NCBI GenBank assembly: GCA_910574455.1
Contig: CAJSYZ010000007.1
Coordinates: 2,735,773-2,799,772, forward strand
Reading direction: 5' to 3'
From: Trichaptum fuscoviolaceum
Lineage: Eukaryota > Basidiomycota > Agaricomycetes > Hymenochaetales > Trichaptaceae
Length of the DNA stretch: 64,000 nt
Below are positions 58,060 through 64,000 of this stretch, one piece after another (within the stretch, counting starts at the first letter, position 1; each line of letters starts with the position of its first letter). The position numbers were made by a program, and so were the translations under genes. The notes below the pieces were generated by a model, which was not told where the DNA came from, made no database searches, and saw only the letters and a list, made by a program, of their open reading frames with translations.

Positions 58060-59740
58060 CTACGACTCAAGCCATGCCTTCCATGCAGCCAACATCATAA
58101 GCCCAAACGCCTGACCTTCGGTTGAAAGGATCCCAATGCTGCCGAAGTTCAAGGGATCCACCAATGGTGAGATCACGCCGAGATCGTCGACGCCAGATAG
58201 GACAGCTTCGCGCAGATCACCTGCGATGTTCGTGTAGTTTGCGCCAAATCGAGCTGGGTCCAGAACGGCGGCGCGGTATGCCACAGCAGCGAGTGCACCG
58301 GTGGAGGACGCGTCGCCGAAGTTGGTTCCACCTTTGATGTAATCGGGGATCAGGTTGTGAGAGTTCTGAAGTCCAAATCACAAACAGTTATGGAAAAAGG
58401 TGATTAGCTCTTGGCTGGTTCCTAGGTTTCAGAGGAGAGAGGAAGATACGTCGGAATCTTACCCTGGCGGCGAACGTCCCATCAAGGATTTCTTTGACCC
58501 ACGCCGACAAGTTTTGTGTTTCTTTTGTCATGGATTTGGCGAAAGACGATTTCAAAATCGTCGCTTGAACACGCTGCATGCCGAGAGCCGCCCAGCCGTT
58601 GCCTGCACTTAGAGTCAGTTACACCGGCCAAGTATTATCCTAGGGAAGGCGCTTACCGGTGGCCCACAAGCCCGCATCATCGAATGATTTTGTATCGTCG
58701 TTATAGATATGCGCCCACAGCTTACCAGTCGGGCCGTCCTGCAGGAGCGCATTTCGGTACAAACGGCAGTTATCGTAAGCGATCTGCAGAAGCGTCTGAT
58801 TATTCGTAACAGCGCCGTATGCCGCAATGAAGGGGAATCCCATGTAAACTCCATCAGCCCTGCGAAAACAAGGCTAATGAACAGCTGTATATTTATCAAG
58901 ATTATAAGAAGAGCCACACCAATATTGTTTTGAGTCCACACGATGAGAGATAGCACCCGTTGAAGTCCGAGGGGCCGTATACAAGAGCTAGGGTCGGGAT
59001 AAATGGTATGGGCGGAATTGCTTCCTCAACACTGATTGCTGCTCACGAAATGAAGCTGCGCATCCGCAGCTTTCTGCCAATAGGCTTTCCTGGAACTTTC
59101 GGTATACGCGCCTATGCGCGAAAGCGTATATTAGGATGGCTTATAACAATCAACGGAGACCAAGGGTAATGCCAATGTACATACCGAGTAAGACGCTGGA
59201 TCCCGCCGAAGCTGTATTAAGGTGCCGTGTAAGTTATGAGTGACAATCTGATACATATGAATCACATACCACCATCCAAAGCCGCACCATCCAAAGCGTC
59301 GTTGATCTGCTGGCTTAAGCGCCCATCGACGGTCTGTCGGACCGCCGCACTGAGGGCGAGATGAAGGGTTGAAACAGGTATCTGCCCCTTGTTCTGGAAT
59401 GGGTTGTCTGCGAATACCGCATACTCGCTATCATCTGTCTCCAGAATAGCTCCAGCGGCTGTACCCTGCTCCCAACTTTTGGAGAGAACATTGAAGACCC
59501 AGCCCATTAACAATGGACCTCGACTTCTTTCAAGCACAAATAACATATACATGTACATACCTCGTTCGAATGGAGCCTAGCATAGCATCCTTGATGTTGG
59601 TTACAGTCGCATTCATCGAACTGAGCTGAGCTCTCTGTGAGTCTTTGGAGTCCTGTCTTCGGACTAAACCGCACTTCGCTGATCGGGCGAAGGTTGTCGC
59701 CCAGAGTACAATAACGCTGAGGCAGAGAAACGGATGCATG
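58060..59740 (-). CDS. Secreted six-hairpin glycosidase, GH88/GH105-like
   Basis: Predicted extracellular (alpha/alpha)6-barrel hydrolase. Signal peptide MHPFLCLSVIVLWATTFARS. Exons in order: SKDSQRAQLSSMNATVTNI; WEQGTAAGAILETDDSEYAV and STLHLALSAAVRQ; a small exon ASAGSSVLL; AYTESSRKAYWQKAADAQL; LLYTAPRTSTGAISHRVDSK; then DGVYMGFPFIAAYGAVTNNQ, LYRNALLQDGPTGKLWAHIY, FDDAGLWATG followed by GWAALGMQRVQAT; NSHNLIPDYIKGGTNFGDAS; and SIGILSTEGQAFGLMMLAAW at the end. The pattern fits unsaturated glucuronyl/rhamnogalacturonyl hydrolase-like enzymes, but the substrate is not clear. About eight introns. Confidence 0.72.
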
Positions 59741-60787
59741 GTCAAGTTAATTGTCAGCCTATAGTAAGTCCTTTGATGAAGGCCTAAGTACTCCAGGTGG
59801 AGCCTGAGGCTGACACAAATACGAACGATAGCAACTTGAAGTTGGCAACGCGGCTGGGAATTAGGAGGGGGCTGGCTTCGCCTTAAGAGTGCCAGCCAAG
59901 CTTGTGATGCAAGAGCTCCTGAAGGCGTCTCATAGAGTATGCCTCTATCCTGAGAACCCGAGCACGTCCACAACAATTATAGAAAAACGCATCGCGCCAG
60001 AAGCCGCATAGAAGCGAAGAAAGTGTGATCGACAGCACACGTATAAGAATCGAATATCAGGGGACAAGCGATTGAGAATAAAAGAGGACACTGGTTTCCG
60101 AAACTCGTCAGTGGTAGATCCCAAGAAGCGCGTGTGCAACGTGTCAGTTGTGATCGACTTTGTGTCGCAGCGGACTGTCCTCAGTCACGAGGTCGATGAA
60201 GAGTCCTTTTGGAGGTCTGCTAATCTCGCTGGACAAGGTTATAAGTCAGAATCAAAATATGCGCACGAATAAGACAAATATACAGACCAGCGCAAAGATC
60301 GCATAGTAGTCTAGCGATCAAACGTTCAAGAGCATGGAGAGTCAAATATTTAAAGGCGATACTCGATACCTTCTCGACTTGAGTGCAAACGAATGGCATA
60401 AAGGAGAAGAAAACAACATCCCAACTAATTAGCACAATAACGCACTCATCCGAAAGTCACGTAGGGACCGAGGAAGCACTGGTATGAATGCTCTCTATCT
60501 GCGATGGTTCGGAATCTATAGCCGTGTCAGTCCCGGAAGACATGATATCATTGGAGCAGTAATCAGACTCATCAGAAAAGAAGGGACTTCGAGTAATAAG
60601 AAAAGGGAGAGAAAATCAAGAGGTATGGAAGAAAGGTTGATAGGGTCAAATATAGCAGCGTACAAAGGAAACCGGAGTAATGGTTCAAGTAATAAATTAT
60701 GAAAAGAAGTCGAAGCTCAAAAATAGATAGTACACACAGCCGTGCTAATGACCAGTCACAAACAGGGTATGGACGTCTGGAGCCACT
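59741..60787. other. Intergenic region upstream of glycosidase gene
   Basis: About 1 kb, no gene recognised. Holds the glycosidase promoter and RhoGAP 3' end. Confidence 0.4.
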
Positions 60788-63551
60788 TTAATTCGCCCCA
60801 TTGTCCCGCCTCGGACCTGACTTGGGATGCAAAGGCGGAGGAGGAAGTGGCTGACTCGCGCTCTGTGCTATAGAGGGGGTTGAGTTGGGAGGAGCGAAGA
60901 AGCCTGTCGCAGTGATCCCCGTAGCAGCGACCCCTGCCGCGGATGACTTGCGCATTGTCCCTGTTGCACTAGATACTCCGCTACCCGGCGGGGAACCCAA
61001 AACCGCACCGCGCGCGAGAGTACCCTTCCTACTTGCAAGACCATCCCCGAATGATGTAGCTGGACTGAGAAGTGAGCGCGCCTTCGCCTTGCTCGTCGAA
61101 CCCAAGTTTGCCAGCCTGCTCGCACTCTGACTCTCCCTGGATGCGACGGTTCGCACGCCTCCGGTATTCCACGAGCTAGGTGGTTCACCCTGAGTCCCAT
61201 TAAAACGACGTGCGGTAGGGCTAGTCGGACCGATGCGCATAATAAGCATGGTATCGTCAATTTCTTCGTTATCAGACTGAGAAAAACCAAGTCCTCTCAC
61301 GGGAGAGCTGGAGCCGCTTGAAGGAATTTCGTCCGTATGGTCTGTACGAAAGGGATCTTCCTCGATTAAGTCGCTGCGATCGGCAAGCTCATCGAAAATT
61401 TCGTAGTATTTTTGTATACAGAATTTAATGACCGTTCCGAGCGTCGTCTTCCCTTCATTCTTCATGATTTCTACGGAGCCAGGATGCAACGGTGCCCTAG
61501 ACGTACCCGGAGAGAGAGGAGCTGGTGAGCCCGCGACTGCGCAAATGGCAACATCTTTCAATGGATTGCCCGAAGATACGAGATTGGGACTGAGTACGAT
61601 GGCCAAATTATGTGCATCCATTCGATTTGAGGAAGACCTTTCCGAAACATCGTGCAGAAGCCCTGAGAGTATGCAACGTCAATGATCGTCCCACAGAATA
61701 ATGGGAAAGTCTTACCCAGAATATGACTCAAAATGATCAATGTGCATGGTGCGAGTTCTGGAAGTAAGGTTTGTCTGATGTAGTTTATAGTTGCACTATC
61801 ATCCTGATCATCCACAGGGGTTGGACACCGCTTAATTATTGGGTATGTGGTCTCCGGAAATATTGGCTCCGGAAGGTCGCGGAGGAATTTCTTGATAAGG
61901 ACTGCCGCGAGGTGGGGGTCACCGTAAGCTTTCAGAGACACGGATTGGCCTGTAGTCAGGAGGAATTCAGTCTCCTAGATTTCGCAAGAAAGAGATTCAA
62001 GTATTATCACCTCTGTTGTATGCTTCTCGGACTTGCCGAAGTTGCATCGAGTTTGGAGATCGACGGAAAAGGCCCTCCTCTTCCATGCCTAACAAGAGAT
62101 TAGTCAATGAATTTATGAAAGTGACTGCCAACCCCACCTGTCTCTCGCAAGTACAATATGCAATCACGCAGTACACGCGGTAGGCCACCTTTCTCGCCAT
62201 CAAATCCCATGAGCTCTTCGAGGGGTAAGCCGAACATCTGCGAGCTAGTTGAGGCTGGCATGTCAATTTGCTTCTCATGCTTGAGGTTTTCACTTCGGTG
62301 AAATTAGCTTGAGACGAGGGGGAGAACAATGAGAACATACGTGTATACTGCCGGAGGGATGTCTATCTGAGCAAGAGGGACGTGACATGCAAGAGCAGAA
62401 AGTGTGTTGATGTACGTGATCTTGCGAAAGAATTTGGGGCTTATCATTGCGCCAGCCAATGAGAAAAGCACTGCAGAGAATACGTTAGCTCCAGTAGAAA
62501 CACACTGTTCAATATGTCACACTTTTAGAGAAAAAGGACGAATGCACGATATACTAGAATGTCAAAGGAGAAAAAGGAATAAATGTGGTGATGTGCTAAA
62601 TTGAACGATAATGACGTACCAGACGTTTCAAGTTCTTCCGATATTTTCGACTTAGACTTCGATATGCTTTCCACACCCAATTCCAGCTCGGGGTATTCTG
62701 TCCGCCAGCAGCAAAGAACACGACCGTGTAGTCGCTTTCCACTAGAAGTTGATGTGTGTCTTAGCACAAGAATTTGAGCTGTGATCGAGAAGTACACACC
62801 AAACAAGTCCAGGTAGGACATGATACGGCTGCATCGGTCGGTCGGTGTGATGAGGTAGTTTCGAACATGACGCGGGCGAAGACGACGTGCCGGCACGTCA
62901 GTGTCAATAGTAACGACAGGCGGTAGGGTAGGGAAGGGTATTGAGTTAGACATGGACGTACGAGAGCAAAAGGTCGTAAGAGATGTCTCTTGGGTCCGGG
63001 AATGCAGAGGCATTCATAACCACTCTGTGCAACAGAGCAACGCGAAGCACGAGGCGGTAGTTTTGAGGTAAACGTGCAAAAGCCGCAGCATGAACGTAAG
63101 GAACGATCGGAGAAACGTTTAGTATGCAAGTTGCAGTCGGTGACTGTGGATGCGAAGGCGGTGCTCACAATGGCCTTGTCCTCATTGTTTGTTGAAGAGA
63201 CGTAGGAAATAACTAAGCTTCGCATCACGATAACTCGATAAGATTTGCGACATACTCAAAATCCACACCAGCTTGACAGATCATCCTGGGCAAGATCTCG
63301 TCTACCCTTTCTGACATATCTCCTTCATCGTAGTCGTTGTTGAATGCCTCAACACTCCTGCTCTGTGATGAGCTAGACCAAGGAGCGTTGTGGAAAAGCG
63401 CTTTGCCCCTTCCGACAGCAGCACCCAGAGACCCAAAGCTTGGTGTGCGTGATGGGGGTGTTGGCGTTCTGGTTGATTGCGGTGGTGAAGGCGCTGACAC
63501 CGCCATGGAAAGGTTTGCAAGGCGCTGCTTCAAAGTGAGGTTTGGAGGCAT
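60788..63551 (-). CDS. Rho GTPase-activating protein with Sec14-like domain
   Basis: ARHGAP1/Ecm25-type protein that switches off Rho/Cdc42 GTPases in polarity and actin control. It starts MPPNLTLKQRLANLSMAVSA with a Ser/Thr/Pro-rich leader. A CRAL-TRIO/Sec14-like domain follows: LVESDYTVVFFAAGGQNTPS, WVWKAYRSLSRKYRKNLKRL, then AMISPKFFRKITYINTLSAL. The RhoGAP domain has EEEGLFRRSPNSMQLRQVRE (arginine finger in GLFRRS), HLAAVLIKKFLRDLPEPIFP and MDAHNLAIVLSPNLVSSGNP. A disordered Ser/Ala/Gly-rich tail of about 200 residues ends at 60788. At least eight exons; not all borders were fixed. Confidence 0.9.
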
Positions 63552-64000
63552 GTTTGTCTGTGATCAACGAGGCAAAGAACGTTTGACGAGGTGTGGTAGG
63601 TGGTGTAAGACAAGTTGCAAGCCTGCTGCGTGCCTGCGGTAACTTGAAGGCACGAGTTTTAAAGTTTAAACTTCGGGCAACATCCTTACTCGTAACTACA
63701 TCCTTCCTCACGACAACAGATTGCTGTTCAATAACTAACTATGTTATGGATTTGAGCAACTCTAAGACAAGATACTGGCCCGTGGGGAATAGGATTATAA
63801 GGGCGGCGCACACGGTACAGCGCGACCATGCGCACGATCGAGGCCAAAAACATCAGGGAAACTTCCGTCTGCTTACGGCGACTGGCGCGTCCTGGCGCGT
63901 CCTGAAGCTTCCTTAAATGGGATGAAGCGATGCCATGCCTACCTGAAGCGTTGCCTGGCTGCCTGATGGCCTTAGAACACGGTGTTTCAGGACGAAATCA
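63552..64000. other. Upstream region of the RhoGAP gene
   Basis: Promoter side of the RhoGAP gene. Contains a short tandem repeat (TGGCGCGTCC twice, 63883-63902). No gene seen before the window end. Confidence 0.4.

Noticed and set aside
1..64000. CRISPR arrays, operons, phage genes
   Set aside because: The sequence is eukaryotic (many GT-AG introns, Pol III and eIF3 subunits); no regularly spaced direct repeats were seen.

Overview
The window comes from a basidiomycete fungus, most likely an Agaricomycete. Genes are dense and cut by many 50-70 base GT-AG introns. Housekeeping genes (eIF3i, ribonucleotide reductase, NOP56, RPC11, SAM carrier) are interleaved with families expanded in mushroom-forming fungi: FunK1 kinases, F-box proteins and DUF6533 membrane proteins. 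All calls were made by reading translations and splice sites; no database search was run.

Layout. 1-5.9 kb: a FunK1 kinase gene and a convergent F-box gene; most of this is the left arm of a large inverted repeat. 6-15 kb: an F-box relic, eIF3i (TIF34), an unknown 173-aa protein, ribonucleotide reductase large subunit (RNR1) and an F-box-like protein. 14.9-21.3 kb: the right arm, with the same F-box/FunK1 pair inverted and a 590-bp insertion. 22-26.3 kb: a large RING protein and Pol III subunit RPC11. 27-32.3 kb: two tandem DUF6533 genes. 32.7-44.1 kb: NOP56, KHA1-type K+/H+ antiporter, SPRY protein, GDA1-type nucleoside diphosphatase and a bZIP factor. 44.1-47.4 kb: gene-poor. 47.4-54.2 kb: a third FunK1 gene convergent with a third, longer F-box gene. 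55-63.6 kb: SAM carrier, six-hairpin glycosidase and a Sec14-RhoGAP protein.

The main observation is a FunK1 kinase / F-box module in a fixed tail-to-tail arrangement, present three times in 64 kb. Two copies form an inverted repeat (about 1962-5865 and 14910-19402) enclosing RNR1 and TIF34. The repeat boundaries show its history. The left arm carries only the last ~90 bases of the F-box-like gene at 13360-15003, so the right arm is the source. Near-identity starts inside the FunK1 gene, so the copy probably began at homology between two diverged FunK1 paralogs. Later the left FunK1 lost two bases and its C-terminus, and the right arm gained a 590-bp element.

Other points: micro-exons (a 4-nt exon in RNR1, a 7-nt exon in RPC11, a start-codon-only coding exon in TIF34), a GC-AG intron in KHA1, a cluster of MluI-box-like ACGCG motifs before RNR1, and upstream ORFs plus Gcn4-type sites before the bZIP gene.
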